Counted from the stretch's first letter, positions 38,354-49,978 are shown. The stretch: DNA of 64,000 nucleotides from Prorocentrum cordatum (GCA_963575745.1 CAUYUJ010004991.1:449916-513915), one strand, 5' to 3'. Numbers and translations are program-made. Notes: generated by a model from the sequence alone, not told the origin.

Positions 38354-41090
38354 ATGGTCGGAAGCGCCGTGCACCTCGCATCCGTAAGTACGGCTGGCCA
38401 ACTCCCAACAATCGAACGAACTACAACTGGATCGAGACCAGGTATAAGACTAGCCGGCTACATGTTCGGCGCGCTTTATGCAAAGACGCTGGTGCCCATG
38501 CGAGGGAGGCCTGCTGACAGAGGATTGATACTTGACATTTGAACCTACGATCGCGCGCATGAGATAATACAAAACGACGGCAAGCCCCAAGATCTTACGA
38601 CACTACCTATGCGGACGACTCCAGATTTTACACCATCATCGAAGACAACAGCGTGATAGAGCCCACGATAGTCAGCTTCGTATTAGCGGTGCATGATGGA
38701 CTGCTCGAACATTCGCTAACCCCGGGCTGCGACCTGGGCAAGAAACATGCCCCTGTATCGATACATGGAAGAATGCTCGAACAACGAACACACACCTTGC
38801 TTGGGACCTACAAAGGACGTCTTCCGATACTCGGTATGGACCTGACCCTTGAGATCGTCACAAGGGCCAATCGTTTGGTTGGAATAGTGGAAACTACTGA
38901 GGCGCATGGACCAGACATGCGATCTCGACAACTAAAAACTGCGCACGCAAGGACCCCCCCTAAGTAGAGCTCTATTCACCCAGCAATGCAGCGAAGCCAT
39001 GCATTTGGTAACATTGCAGACGCCTTGGCGCTACCCAGGCTCATCTCCATAGCGGAGACCTGGCCAACGCCCACTCCACGCACATGAAGCTCCAGCGATC
39101 GGCGTTGGGAATGCCCAATCACGAACAGCACGCTAACGAGGTCACCGACCACTGCATCACGACAGACTGGCCTAAGATTTTCTCCTCAAGACGAGGAGGC
39201 TCCGATCTGATTTCCGCCTAGTGCGACATGGACCAGGCCAGCTACCATATCTCCTTGGTGTACTGCTGTATCTTGGGGGAAGCTGGACAGAAAGACACAA
39301 GGACGACTGCCAATGGCTCGAAAACTTCAAAAACCAACACGCGACACGCAAGCGTAGCGTACTACGCGAATGGACGGCCAAGGCAACAGAAAGTGGGGGC
39401 GAGACTGACAACTACTTAGGCATACTGGCCAAGACAGCTGCACTATTGACGAAGAGACAATGGTAGCACATGGCAAGGCACAACATGTACTACCAACGAC
39501 TCGGACTTCTGGGAATAGAACCGCCACCTGAGCATACCCCACGCCCTACCGCAAAACTCAAATACGCATGTCCGCAATGTCCGCAGACACTGGCTACCAA
39601 AAGAGCCTGGGCAATACATATGACAATGTGCAACCCAGACCCGGTCCACGTACGCAACCATGTGCAGAGTGGACTGTGCAGCGAACGTGGCATGGACTAC
39701 CATACCAGACCTCGACCACTTATACACCTTCGCAGGAGGCGAAACTGTGCCTTTCTCATCAGATACTACCTTGATGACAACCACATGAACGAGTACCAGA
39801 AGTAGATCAAATTGGCAAGGATGACGCCGCTGCACTAAGAAGAGAAGGCTATTATGATGCGGCAGCCAAGGAACCAAACATCAGAGACCAGCATACCGTA
39901 TCCATGCTACTACCTTCAGACGAACGGATCGACCAAAAGCTGGAGCCTCCAGAACCACAACAAGTACAACTTGACGAGGAGATGGTGCGTATCATTGATA
40001 TAAGCCCAAGTTTCCCTCAACGCAATGTCTACTACTACCTCTACTTCTTCTCAGGCCGACGTAAAGACTAATCTTTACCACATGCCATCAAACTAAACTC
40101 CAGCTTCCCCGTGGAAGCCATAAGCCTCGACCTTGCTAACGACCCACACGGGGGGAACTTACTATATTCGGAGGCCAAAGCGTTCTGGACAGCACTTATG
40201 CACTCTGGAGCGGTAGCTGGTATACATGCTTGGTCGTCCTGTGAAGCATGACGTTGTGCACGCTGGAACAACCTACAGCAGCGACAAGACGGCGTACCTC
40301 GACCACTACGCGACATAGACGAGCCCTGGGGGTACAAATGGCTCAACGAAAGAGGAGAGAACACACATACGAATAGGGACTGGGCTCCTACGGGTCACTC
40401 TAGAGTTCCGACTTGAAACACTATTGCTACGTATACCAGCAGCAATGAAGCACCCGTCCACCCCAACCTGGCGGGCGATCTGTGATTCAACATGGAGGCC
40501 CCTGGAGGCAAGAAACTGACTTACATGCAAGGAGGTCAACGCGATCAGTTTCGTCCAGTGCGTGGTCGCCTGTTGCGATACGAAGCCCATAACGTTACTG
40601 CGCGAGAACCTACCTACAGTAGGGGCGTTGACCAAAGGAAACCTAAATCAGGGACGAGGCCCCTTTTTTCCATAAGTTAAACTTCGATTTCCGATCGAAA
40701 GCCGAAGGAAAATCTTGGGCAAGCTGTGAAACACTCAAGGAACACCCAGCCCCTCCCCAACGAAAAGGGTTCCTTCTTCAGGGCCCCGACTGTACGGCAT
40801 TTACGACACTCACAGGAATGGAAAATCAGCGATGCTGTAATCATCGAGGAGGACACCTCGCCGCCCCGCACGTCGACCACGCAGGCAACTTCAGGACAGC
40901 TCCGCTCAAGAAGTACCCGTCCAAGTTATGCGCCTTCACATTCGCAGTCTCTACACAGATGCTTGTACTACGCACTACTCCAAGCTGGAGTAGTCCCAGA
41001 CTATGCACGCACAAACAACTGGATATATTATATACCAAGCCGGATGCACAACGTGACATGTAACCTGCTTTTGCAGGCCGTGCAATAGAA
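38354..41090 (+). pseudogene. decayed LINE: RT end, CCHH/CCHC knuckles, C-terminal domain
   Basis: Plus strand, inside DTD intron 3, many frame changes and stops. In order: RT motif B-like SRPGIRLAGYMFGALYA (~38,425); motif C YADDS (38,608-38,622); RT thumb-like HTLLGTYKG; a conserved stretch RHGPGQLPYLLGVLLYLGG (~39,225); knuckle YACPQCPQTLATKRAWAIH (~39,565); second knuckle-like GMDYHTRPRPLIHLRRRRNC (~39,690); then a C-terminal domain with YYYLYFFSGRRKD (~40,028), ISLDLANDPHGGNL (~40,120), SGAVAGIHAWSSCEA plus stop (~40,208), RPLRDIDEPWGYKW, KPITLLRENLP (~40,585) and FRTAPLKKYPSKLCAF (~40,893). I know this C-terminal arrangement from dinoflagellate LINE-like ORFs, where the SSCEA position reads PPCETW, reminiscent of a methyltransferase PC motif. 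That identification is from memory. Confidence 0.7.
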
Positions 41091-41815
41091 CTACACGCTA
41101 TCACTATGTCACCACTGGCTATCCAAGACGTCAAAGAAGAACCCTACACACCGAGAGAGATAGCTGACGAAGAACCACAACATCACATAGACATCATACA
41201 CGCTACACCACCGCAGGGCTGCAAACCACCGGTGTGACGTGAATCAAGGGCCTACTGCAACTTAGATCGAGTAGAGATATGTACGTGACTGCGAAGATCA
41301 TCCCCATCATCTGCCTACGTACCCCGCCCGCCCACTGCTGCATCAATGCTTACTGCGTTACCTGAGGGACGCTGAGAAGGAGGAGCACGTCACGCTCGAG
41401 ATTGACGCAGGCCCTCCTACTGTCGGCGGGCGCAAGAAGGCGGTAGCTGCCAAGTCATATGGCCAACAATACGATCTGGAAGCAGACGAAGTCAGACTAC
41501 ATTACCAGCCTACTTTTGTAAGATGTCACTAAGTACTTCGTGGGCGCGCTGGACTGCAAGGGCAACCCTGTTGCACAGGACTACTACTACTACAAAACCA
41601 ACGGCCTCCAATCCCCAACGGGTACGCACAAAAAACGCACCCTGCAGACGATCCAATACGGACGCGCCGAGCGTGGGCGTAGCCGCACCCAGGAGGACGA
41701 TTACTAGGCGGTACTACACGATTTTGCCAGAACTTATGTTGGTCTTGGTACTCCGATACTGCCACCATGCCGCATTATCGGACGACTGTGAGCTTCCACA
41801 TCCCATGAGCGTCAC
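41091..41815 (+). other. degraded coding fragment, unassigned
   Basis: Two adjoining plus frames look protein-like: RDAEKEEHVTLEIDAGPPT, KAVAAKSYGQQYDLEADEVR (41,360-41,520) and, one base shifted, DVTKYFVGALDCKGNPVAQD, TNGLQSPTGTHKKRTLQ to a stop at ~41,707, then FARTYVGLGTPILPPCRIIG. I do not recognise the family. It may be a different element from the LINE upstream. Confidence 0.35.
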
Positions 41816-41897
41816 GGTGCTCCTCCTCCTCCTCCTTTTCCTCCTCCTTCTCCTCCTCCTCCTCCTTCTCCTCCTCGTCCTCCTCCTCCTCCTCGTG
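41816..41897. repeat. (CCT)n tract
   Basis: About 80 bases of CCT/CTT. Confidence 0.97.
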
Positions 41898-42145
41898 GGC
41901 CTCAGGATGGAATAGCACAGGGTACGGTTCCTCTCCGCCCTCCCCCCTCTGGACAGGGTCCCCCGCTGGCGTCCATGGGGGCCCCCGCACTCGCGCCGGA
42001 CCGGCCGCCCGCTCCGCTGGAGGGCCGCGAGTGCGCGAGCGCGGAAGAGGACGCCCAATGGCGCTGCGAAAGAGAGGGGGAGAAGGATACCGATGATTGA
42101 TGGTGCGGGGGAGGGGGAGGGGTCGAGGATGGATGAAGAGGAGGA
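41898..42145. other. spacer, no gene seen
   Basis: GC-rich then G-rich mixed sequence within DTD intron 3. Confidence 0.4.
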
Positions 42146-42149
42146 GGTC

Positions 42150-42535
42150 TAAACCCAGTATGCATCAACGATGCTGCAGTAAACACTCCCTCCAAGTTAC
42201 CTTTTACACAGGACTCTGCAATCATTTATTTCAATTGGGGGAAGCGCCTCAATTAAATAATCAGTTTGACTGTTGCGTCCTTATGGTCCTACATCATGCT
42301 AAAGTCCATTCCTCGAGTTCAACCATGCGAAATCCTTGAAACTGTTGCACGCTTCCAAGACGAATGTGCGCGGCGCTGAGGCGAGAACCACGTTTGTGAA
42401 AGGAACCTACCTCCATCTGTGAACCAGCTGCAAACTGTTAAGACGCATGTGCGCGGCGCTAAGGCGAGAACGACATTTTGAAACTTGCCTGCCCTCCATC
42501 CGTGAAACTGTTGCACTTTACAAGCTTCATAATCA
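42150..42535. repeat. GTGCGCGGCGCT minisatellite, copy 1
   Basis: Starts with AAACCCAGTATGCATCAACG and ATGCTGCAGT, then units of ~85 bp with AAGACGAATGTGCGCGGCGCT, AGGCGAGAACCAC and CCCTCCATCCGTGAA. The same lead-in and unit occur at 56,280-57,370, where the array is longer. Confidence 0.85.
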
Positions 42536-42539
42536 TAAG

Positions 42540-43855
42540 TGACGGTACTCAAGCGAAACGCCTGGCCAACCCTGCCGACACGCCTGGGGTTGCGACTGGG
42601 TGGAGGTGTTGATAAGGGAAAGGGATGGAGGAGGAAGAGCAGGAGCAGCAACGGGAAGATATATCGAGGACGCGGGAGGATGAGGATAGAGTAGCGGGAG
42701 GATAGATCGAGAACAGAAGAGGAGGAGGAGGAGGAGGAGGAGGAGGAGGAGGAAGGATTGAGTATCGAACATCGATGAGGATAGGCACCATCGGCGTACC
42801 CACCGCAACGGTATCCTCTCTGAGCGAATAGGGGAGAGGGGGGAATTAGACGGCATATGCCGCCATCGTCAGTGATCGAGGGGGGCGGACCCGGAGCACG
42901 AGGAGGGATCGAGGACGGAGGAGGGATCGGGTGCCACGGCCACGACGGCACGACTTCTCCCTCAGCGAAGAAGGAGAACGGGACGGGAGGGCATAGGAAT
43001 CGAACAGTTGTACAGGTCCACCCCACTTCATCCTCCTCCCCCCTTCTCCTCTGATTGTTTCCCCTCTTCCTGGGAAGGCGGAGGAGCGAGGCGGACCTGC
43101 ATAGTTGGCCCCCTCCGAGTGCAGCGGCGGATAGCGCCAACGAGACACGGTTACGACGCACAAGCCGCCTGTTACGCCACCGCGTGCCTGGAACATCGTC
43201 GCACTGCGACCCGCCGATCTGGCGCACGAGCGAAAGGCAGGAAAGAGGAAGGAGGAGAGGAGGGATCCGGACATACTCGCGGGCAACGCAGGGGGAAGGC
43301 CAGCGAGGTCAAGCCTCAAGTGCCACACATTTCACGTCGCGATAACGTAACCGTTGGTTTCTGACACCTCGTGGATCGTTCAACCTTGAACGTCGTGGCT
43401 TCTCGATAGCGCAGATCGTCCGATATCGGCCGACTCTGGGCGATTAGCTGCGCTCGACCTTGAACGCCCGCGCTGGGCCCGCCGCCAACCCAACGCGGTA
43501 CCAGCAATGCTACCGTGGATGGGGGGTCTGGCAGGATCAAGCGTCAACTACCCTGGCAAGGGTGCAATTCAAGGGTGTCCGACTCGGTGCGACGGAGAAG
43601 ATGGATGGTCCGCTTATCGCCTCTTCCTTTTTCGTCGCACCGCATCGGGCACGCCCAAGGCGAGGGGCAGGATCAGGAGGAGGAGGGGGGAGGAGTGTTG
43701 AGAATCGAACTTCGCAGGCCCAAAGGTTTGGGATACCTTTCGCGCTTTATTCTGGGGGGCTTCGCGCCGTCACGGCTTGATTCCCGTCGAAATCGTGGCT
43801 ACAATTAGCCTGACGAAGGACCCAACCATATGCAGATGTGAATACCGCAATTATG
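42540..43855. other. unassigned, GGA-containing spacer
   Basis: GGA tract at 42,716-42,755 and purine-rich stretches. GTTCAACCTTGAAC at ~43,378 is a small palindrome with a second AACCTTGAACG-like word near 43,457. Frames give no recognisable protein. Confidence 0.4.
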
Positions 43856-43859
43856 AATA

Positions 43860-43925
43860 TCATCTTCGCCCGCGCTCCCTATGGGGCCACGAACCGTGTG
43901 AGGGGCGTGCCGACATGCGCGGAGG
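43860..43925 (+). repeat. single diverged unit of the 21 kb / 44 kb satellite
   Basis: CGCGCTCCCTATGGGGCCACGA, GTGTGAGGGGCGTGCCGACATG matches the reverse complement of the 21 kb unit better than the 44 kb units do, so it bridges the two arrays. Confidence 0.8.
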
Positions 43926-44329
43926 GGCACGCAACGCGAGCGAAGACGATGGGTCTGTGTGCGAGAGACTGAGAGCGTGTGGGTCTGATTGTGGATGAGT
44001 CTGCGCGCGCGTGAGTCTACGTGCATAAATGTCGAGCCTCTCACGAGGATCGCGCCCGCTTCCTTCCCGTTCTGCTTCTCCCTCTTTGCCTGTGCACGCC
44101 CACGCACGGAGTCCCCGCGACGCGCGCTGGTCGCCCCGAAGGGGTCCCGTCGACGCGCGCGGGTCGTCCGCTGCGCGGAGCAGAGAGAACGAGCAGGCTG
44201 GCTCCCGCCCGGGATGCGCGGCCCGAAAGCGGCCTCAATACCTCGAAATCGAAGAAAAACCTCAGAACATCGAAAATAGCCGCCATGCGAACTCCGCAAA
44301 TGGGCCGCCATGCGAAATGCGCCACGGAG
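43926..44329. other. spacer, no gene seen
   Basis: Mixed sequence between the single satellite unit and the main array. A CGACGCGCG..GTCGCCC duplication occurs near 44,120-44,175. Confidence 0.4.
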
Positions 44330-45375
44330 ACCTTAGGTGGAGCTCCCTATGGGGAAACGAACGCTGTACTGGGTGGTGGATGACGCATGCGGGCGGCCCC
44401 ACTGGGGCCTTCGGTGGAGCCCCCTTATGGGGCCACGAAGCGCTGTACTGGGTGGTGGATGACGCATGCGGGCGGTCCCACTGGGGCCTTCGGCTACGAA
44501 ACGCTGTGCTGGGTGGTGGGTGACGCATGCGGGCGGTCCCGCTGGAACCTTCGGTGGAGCTCACTATGGGGCCACGAAGTTCTGTAGTGGGTGCTGGATG
44601 ACGCATGCTGGCGGTCCCACTGGGTCCTTCGGTGGAGCTCCCTATGGGGCCACGAAGCGCTGTACTGGGTGGTGGATGACGCATGCGGGCGGTCCCACTA
44701 CTGGGGCTTTCGGTGGAGCTCCCTATGGAATCACGAAGCGCTGTAGTGGGTGCTGGATGACGCATGCGGGCGGTCCCACTGGGGCCTTCGGTGGAGCTTC
44801 CTATGGGGTCACGAAGCGCTGTGCTGGGTGGTGGATGACGCATGCGGGCGGTCCCACTGGGGCCTTCGGTGAAGCCGCCTATGGGGCCACGAAGCGCTGT
44901 ACTGGGTGGTGGATGACGCATGCGGGCGGTCCCACTGGGGCCTTCGGTGGAGCCCCCTTATGGGGCCACGAAGCGCTGTACTGGGCAGTGGATGACGCAT
45001 GCGGGCGGTCCCACTGAAGCCTTCGGTGGAGCTCCCTATGGAGCTACGAAGTGCTGTGCTGGGTGGTGGATGACGCACGCGGGCGGTCCCACTGGGGCGT
45101 TCGGTGGATCTCCCTATGGGGCCACGAAGCGCTGTACTGGGTGGTGGATAACGCATGCGGGCGGTCCCACTGGGGCCTTCGGTGGAGCCCCCTATGGGGT
45201 CACGAAGCGCTGTACTGGGTGGTGGATGACGCACGCGGGCGGTCCCACTGAAGCCTTCGGTGGAGCTCTCTATGGGGCCACGAAATGCTGTGCTGGGAGG
45301 TGAATGACGCATGCGGGCGGTCCCACTGGAGCCTTCGGTGGAGCTCAAGCTGGGGCTACGAAGCGCTGTACAGGG
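44330..45375 (+). repeat. 78 bp satellite, about thirteen copies
   Basis: The unit contains GGAGCTCCCTATGGGGCCAC, GAAGCGCTGTACTGGGTGG and ATGACGCATGCGGGCGGTCC. ACGCATGC (or ACGCACGC) recurs near 44,383, 44,462, 44,523, 44,602, 44,681, 44,760, 44,837, 44,915, 44,995, 45,072, 45,151, 45,230 and 45,308. One unit is about 18 bp short. Because 78 is a multiple of three, both strands stay open over the array (26-residue repeats such as GWWMTHAGGPTGAFGGAPYG), but nothing else supports a protein. It lies inside DTD intron 3. Confidence 0.95.
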
Positions 45376-45725
45376 TGTGTCAAACGCATGGAAGAGGGAG
45401 GAAGAAGGAGGAGGAAGGAATGAAGGAAGGAGAACGCGGGGACCGTCAAACGAGGGCCGAACACCACAGGATGGTTGGGAACAACACCCTGCAGCGGCCC
45501 AGTGCCGCCTTTGGAGGGGAGGAGGGGGGGAGGACAATGGTGGAAGATTGAATATAAAGTTTCGTTCATGCCTGTTGCATTTTTTATTGAAGCCGCCTGC
45601 GGCGAATGATCGCCGCCCTCTGCCTTTCTGGATCACGCCTGTGTGACCCACCGTCGGGCCAGCACTTGGCCAAAATATTGGGATATGTGCCCCCCCTGCC
45701 GCTGTGGAAGCCCTTGCGGGAACAC
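45376..45725. other. spacer, no gene seen
   Basis: Mixed and purine-rich sequence inside DTD intron 3. Confidence 0.4.
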
Positions 45726-45830
45726 TTGGGGGAGGAAGAGGGGGAGGAGGAGGAGGAGGAGGAGGAGGAGGAGGAGGAGGAGGAGGAGGAGGAGGAGGAG
45801 GAGGAGGTGGACAGGAAGGAGGAAGATAGC

Positions 45831-45910
<80 letters not shown>

Positions 45911-46018
45911 CGAGGATGATGATGATGCTGCTGATGCTGATGATGGTGATGATGATGCTGATGCTGATGATGCTGATGATGATGCTGATGATGATGCTGC
46001 TGATGATGAGGAAGAGGA
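45726..46018. repeat. GGA then GAT microsatellites, close to DTD exon 3
   Basis: GGA at 45,730-45,815, GAT/GCT at 45,833-46,012. The tract ends about 25 bases from the exon 3 donor. Confidence 0.97.
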
Positions 46019-46043
46019 TGAGAAAATTTCGGGGCCCGCCCAC

Positions 46044-46322
46044 CTGCATCATTGCGCCGAATACCCCGGTAGCCACCTTATCAGCCCCACACGCGGTGCG
46101 ACACTGCGACACAAATGCCTCGTAGAGTTCCTTGGCCTGATCGCCACCCATGGCCTGGTGAAAATCTGGCTTCGGCTTCTTGAAGGTGGCAAAGAGAGTG
46201 AACTGGCTGACCACTAGCAGCCCAAAGCCGTTGTCCACCACTGACGAACACCACTGCTTGGACGGGTCCTTCACGTCTGGCCACAACCTGATCTTCAGCA
46301 CCTTCGTGGCCAACTGCGACAC
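46044..46322 (-). CDS. DTD1: D-aminoacyl-tRNA deacylase (DTD), exon 3
   Basis: 279 nt, 93 whole codons. Acceptor CCCCTCCAG|GTG at 46,323/46,322 and donor ATGCAG|GTGGGC at 46,044/46,043 (GT). It encodes VSQLATKVLKIRLWPD, the signature LLVVSQFTLFATFKK, KPDFHQAMGGDQAKELYEAF and GVFGAMMQ. SQFTL is the first hallmark DTD motif. Together with NDGPVT in exon 4 it forms the cross-subunit active site that cleaves D-amino acids (and glycine on non-cognate tRNA) from tRNA. Exon 2 GIEQGDTLEQ plus this exon's VSQLATKVL aligns without gap to family members. No frameshift or lost motif. The exon is the most conserved part and anchors the gene call. Confidence 0.95.
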
Positions 46323-46554
46323 CTGGAGGGGACGCATGCGACCTTGTATACCCATACGATGCAACATGTCATTGCGAATCAACATACCGTATCATGGCAC
46401 GTGGAACAGGAACAGGTTGTCAATGTGTGCGTGTCTGTGTGAAACCACCACGCTTCCAGAATTGTGGGTACTTGTCTACTCCTCTTGCCACTGCCCGTCA
46501 TTGATATTACCACTCATTGGACCTCACTAGCGTGTCGGGCGTGTGCGTGCGCGC

Positions 46555-46594
46555 GCGTCTGTGTGTGTGAATGTGTGTGTGTGTGTGTGTGTGG

Positions 46595-46631
<37 letters not shown>

Positions 46632-46680
46632 TTGCGTGCGCGCGCGCGTGCGTGCGTGCGTGCGTGTGTGTGTGTGTGTG

Positions 46681-46739
<59 letters not shown>

Positions 46740-46748
46740 GTGTGTGTG

Positions 46749-46805
<57 letters not shown>

Positions 46806-46845
46806 GTGTGTGTGTGTGTATGAATGTGTGTATGTGTGTGTGGGG
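46555..46845. repeat. GT/GTGC microsatellite
   Basis: About 290 bases of GT with GTGC interruptions. Confidence 0.97.
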
Positions 46846-47429
46846 GTGTGGAATCCTCGGGGTAAAATCCCATGTGGAAGTAACCCTGTGTGTATCCCAC
46901 ATCCAAGCTCAGGTGCAAACCCGCGCCCAGACTCACGCCCAAACCCACCAACAAACCCGCGTCCAGACCCGCGGCCAACCTCATGTCCAGTCCCCATGGG
47001 GAGACAATGGCCCGACCCCGCTGGACAGGGCAGGCTGCCCCAAACACTGCTTGGGGAGCTCTCCAGACAGAGCCCGAGCCAACGCAGCCGTAGCTCCATC
47101 CCGAGGCTCCATCCGTTGTGCAGAGCGCGCTTCTGCCCGGCGGCCCGAGGTCTCGGCACTGCCCTCTCGCCACGCCGCCCGGAGCTCCCCCGTGCGGCCT
47201 CGCTGCCTGCCGAGCGGGCCCCCTGCGTGCGGGTGGTCAGATTTCAAGAAGCCCGCGCCCACGAGGAGCGGGGGGAGCGGAGTGGAGAGGGAGGGAAGGA
47301 TGGGGGAACAGCGGCGGGGAGACGGGGGGACTGGGGACAAGAGGGGAGGGGAGCGGGCAGGCTCGGAGGGAGAGGAGTGGGTGTGGGGGAAGCGGGGCCG
47401 GGAGGGAGGGAGCGGAGCGAGGGGACGCC

Positions 47430-48060
47430 GTGCCTTTGCTCCTGCTCCTGCTCCTCCTCGTCCCCGTTCTCGTTTTGTCCTCGCAGTCCTCCTCTTCCTT
47501 CTGGTCCTCCTCCACCTCCTGGTCCTCATGCTAATCCTCGCCCTGTTCCCTCCTCCTTCTCCTCCTCTTCCTCCTCCGCCTCGCCGCCCTTTTCTTTCCT
47601 CGTCCAACCGTGACGGTGAGGGGTGACACCGATGGCACAGAAGAGGAGTGCAGGATGGAGGACGAGTGGGAAGGGACATTGCCGCCCCTGCGGTGGGAGA
47701 GGGGAGGCCTCCCGAGACATGCTCAGCCACCGCAGTGTGTTATCTCTTCTGGTACCTCGCCCGCATCCTTGTGCCAAGTTTTGCCTTCGGCCCTCTATGG
47801 TCGAGGGGGGGAGTCTTCGGCCGTTGTTGGGCCGTTGTTGGGCCTATGGAGGCCTCTGGGGACCGCAGGACTTGCCACTCCCGCGTCCACGCCCCCCGAC
47901 TCCTCCTCCTCCTCCTCCTCCTCCTCCTCCTCCTCCTCCTCCTCCTCCTCCTCCTCCTCCTCCTCCCCCTCCCCCTCCTCCTCCTCCTCCTCCTCCTCCT
48001 CCTCCTCCTCCTCCTCCTCCTCCTCCTCCTCCTCCTCCTCCTCCTCCTCCTCCTCCCCTC
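47430..48060. repeat. CCT tracts with spacer
   Basis: CTCCTG/CCT rich 47,435-47,600 and a nearly pure CCT run 47,898-48,060; spacer between has no gene. Confidence 0.95.
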
Positions 48061-48609
48061 ATGTGCGCGCGGGGACTGGTTTCTCGACGTCGGTGTTGCT
48101 CGACGGGGCGGGACTGGGGAACACGTCGGCGCGGGGCCTCTCCTGCCGGGCCCCGGGTCGTGGCCGCATCCGGCGCGCTCCCCAGACGCGCCGACCCCGG
48201 CCCGGCCCGAAATAGGACGAGAAGAATCTGTTTACATAACGTGCTGTTGATACGTTCGGGGGACCCCAGGATTTCTAGCAGCCTTTGCGCGGGCTGCACT
48301 CTGCGTCGAATATTGTCTACTCAGCCTGGCGCCGCTGGTCGGTCACCCATGCGCACTCGAGCAGTCGCCGGTAGGGGGCTATTTGGCACTTGCTGATCCC
48401 CCTTTTCGTTGCCGAGCGCTGGGGGGGGCGGTCGTCGGAAGGATCGTCTGGAACTTCGACCAGCCCTCGCAGCGCCGTGCCTGGTCTGGACCCCGCCAGA
48501 GGGTCCAGATCTGGCCGGAACCAGCGCGTTGCCCCGACACGCCGACCGCAGCGTGTCGATTCGGCGGGGATCGGCCGACAAATCCTGGCTGGCGCCCGCG
48601 GCGCCGCGC

Positions 48610-48667
48610 CTGCTCCAGGGTGTCCCCCTGCTCGATGCCCAGGAGGAGGACCAGGCCGCGCTCGATC
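48610..48667 (-). CDS. DTD1: D-aminoacyl-tRNA deacylase (DTD), exon 2
   Basis: 58 nt. Acceptor CTCCCGGAG|G at 48,668/48,667; donor GAGCAG|GCGCGG at 48,610/48,609 (GC donor). With the two bases carried over from exon 1 it encodes R-IERGLVLLLGIEQGDTLEQ, matching the family pattern G-x-I-G/E-x-G-L-x-V/L-L-L-G-I. Joining to exon 1 gives GAVVGRIERGLVLLLGI. Join phases (2+1 nt, then phase 0) are consistent, which strongly supports the exon borders. Confidence 0.9.
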
Positions 48668-48779
48668 CTCCGGGAGCGGGGGGGCGGAGGAGCAGGAGCA
48701 GGGTGGCGGCGGCGGCGAAATCCAGGGTGGGGGAAGGGGCGGGTGAGTGTGGAGAGGCCTCCTTCTCCTCCTCCTCCCT

Positions 48780-49440
48780 GCCTCCCTCCCTCCTCCTCCT
48801 CCTCCTCTTCATACTCCTGCTGCCCCTCCTTCTCTGCTCTTCTCATCCCTTCCCCTCCTTTCCCTTCTCTTCTCGTCTCTTCTCTTCTCTTCTCTTCTCG
48901 TCTCGTCTCTTCCCATCTCATCTCATCTCATCTCATCTCACCTCACCTCACCTCACCTCACCTCTCCTCTCCTCTCCTCATCTCATCTCATCTCATCTCA
49001 TCTCATCTCATCTCATCTCATCTCATCTCATCTCATCTCATCACATCACATCACATCACATCACATCACATCACATCACATCACATCACATCACATCACA
49101 TCTCATCTCATCTCATCTCATCTCATCTCATCTCATCTCATCTCATCTCATCTCATCTCATCTCATCTCATCCCATCTCATATCATCTCATCTCATCTCA
49201 TCTCATCTCATCTCATCTCATCTCATCTCATCTCTTCCTCCTCCTCCTCCCTCCTCCTCCTCCTCCTCCTCCTCCTCCTCCTCCTCCCTCCTCTCTTCCT
49301 CCTCCTCCTCCTCCTCCTTCTTCTTCTTCTTCTTCTTCTTCTTCTTCCTCCTCCGCCTCCTCTGCCTCCGCCTCCTCCCCCTCCATCCTGCTCGTCTTCT
49401 TCCTCCTCCATCCTCCGCCTCTTCCTCCTCCCTCCACCTC
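48780..49440. repeat. TCTCA / TCACA pentamer array with CCT tracts
   Basis: CCT/CTT to 48,900; (TCTCA)n 48,905-49,040; (TCACA)n 49,041-49,100; (TCTCA)n 49,101-49,232; then CCT/CTT to 49,440. The pentamer part is open in several frames as Ser/His/Leu/Ile repeats. Confidence 0.97.
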
Positions 49441-49827
49441 TCCGTAAGAGTTTCTCTCGGCAGTTCTCGGTGGGTCGAAGGGGCTTCAATATGTGTGTCT
49501 TCGGGGGTCCTCGGAGTAGTTCCAATCCTGGCCCTGGCCCTGGCCCTGGCCCCAGCCCAAGCCCCAGCAGAGCCCAAGAGGCCCTCTAGAGAGCCCCAAG
49601 AAAGGCTCTAGAGCGTCAGCGTCGTTGTCGTCGCCGCTGCCGCCGCCGCCGTCGTCGTCGTCGCCGTCCCCCTTCAGGGTTGGCGGCACGGGCCGCTGGA
49701 CCTCCCCAATTCTAATTCGAAGTCGAATCCTGTCAAAGGCGTCGCCCTCCTCGGGGGGAGGTCGCTTACAACACAACTAAGTGATCGGGAAACTCCGTTC
49801 CCGACTTGGGTGTCCACGGAAGAGGAG

Positions 49828-49867
<40 letters not shown>

Positions 49868-49875
49868 ACCAACAA

Positions 49876-49910
<35 letters not shown>

Positions 49911-49978
49911 ACAACAACAACACCAACACCAACACCAACAACAACAACAGCAACATCAGCAACAACAAAGCAACACGT
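49828..49978. repeat. (GA)n then (CAACAG)n
   Basis: GA run 49,828-49,868, then CAACAG/CAACAC units to 49,975. Poly-Gln and poly-Asn frames are translations of it. Confidence 0.97.

Larger units (their letters stand above)
46323..48609 (-). other. DTD intron 2 (GC-AG), 2.3 kb
   Basis: Contains a long GT microsatellite (46,555-46,845), a degenerate AACCCGCGTCCAGAC minisatellite (46,900-46,985), GC-rich spacer (47,000-47,430), and CCT tracts. No other gene seen on either strand. Confidence 0.85.

Noticed and set aside
44262-45651. 26-residue repeat proteins on both strands of the 44 kb array
   Set aside because: The unit is 78 bp, a multiple of three, so frames stay open automatically; units with length changes break them and the related 90 bp array at 21 kb encodes a different peptide.
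46890-47093. Repetitive Pro/Lys/Arg peptide at 46.9 kb
   Set aside because: It is an AACCCGCGTCCAGAC minisatellite inside DTD intron 2, on the opposite strand.
49712-49735. AGTCGAATCCTGTC as a tRNA B box
   Set aside because: No A box or cloverleaf could be built upstream.
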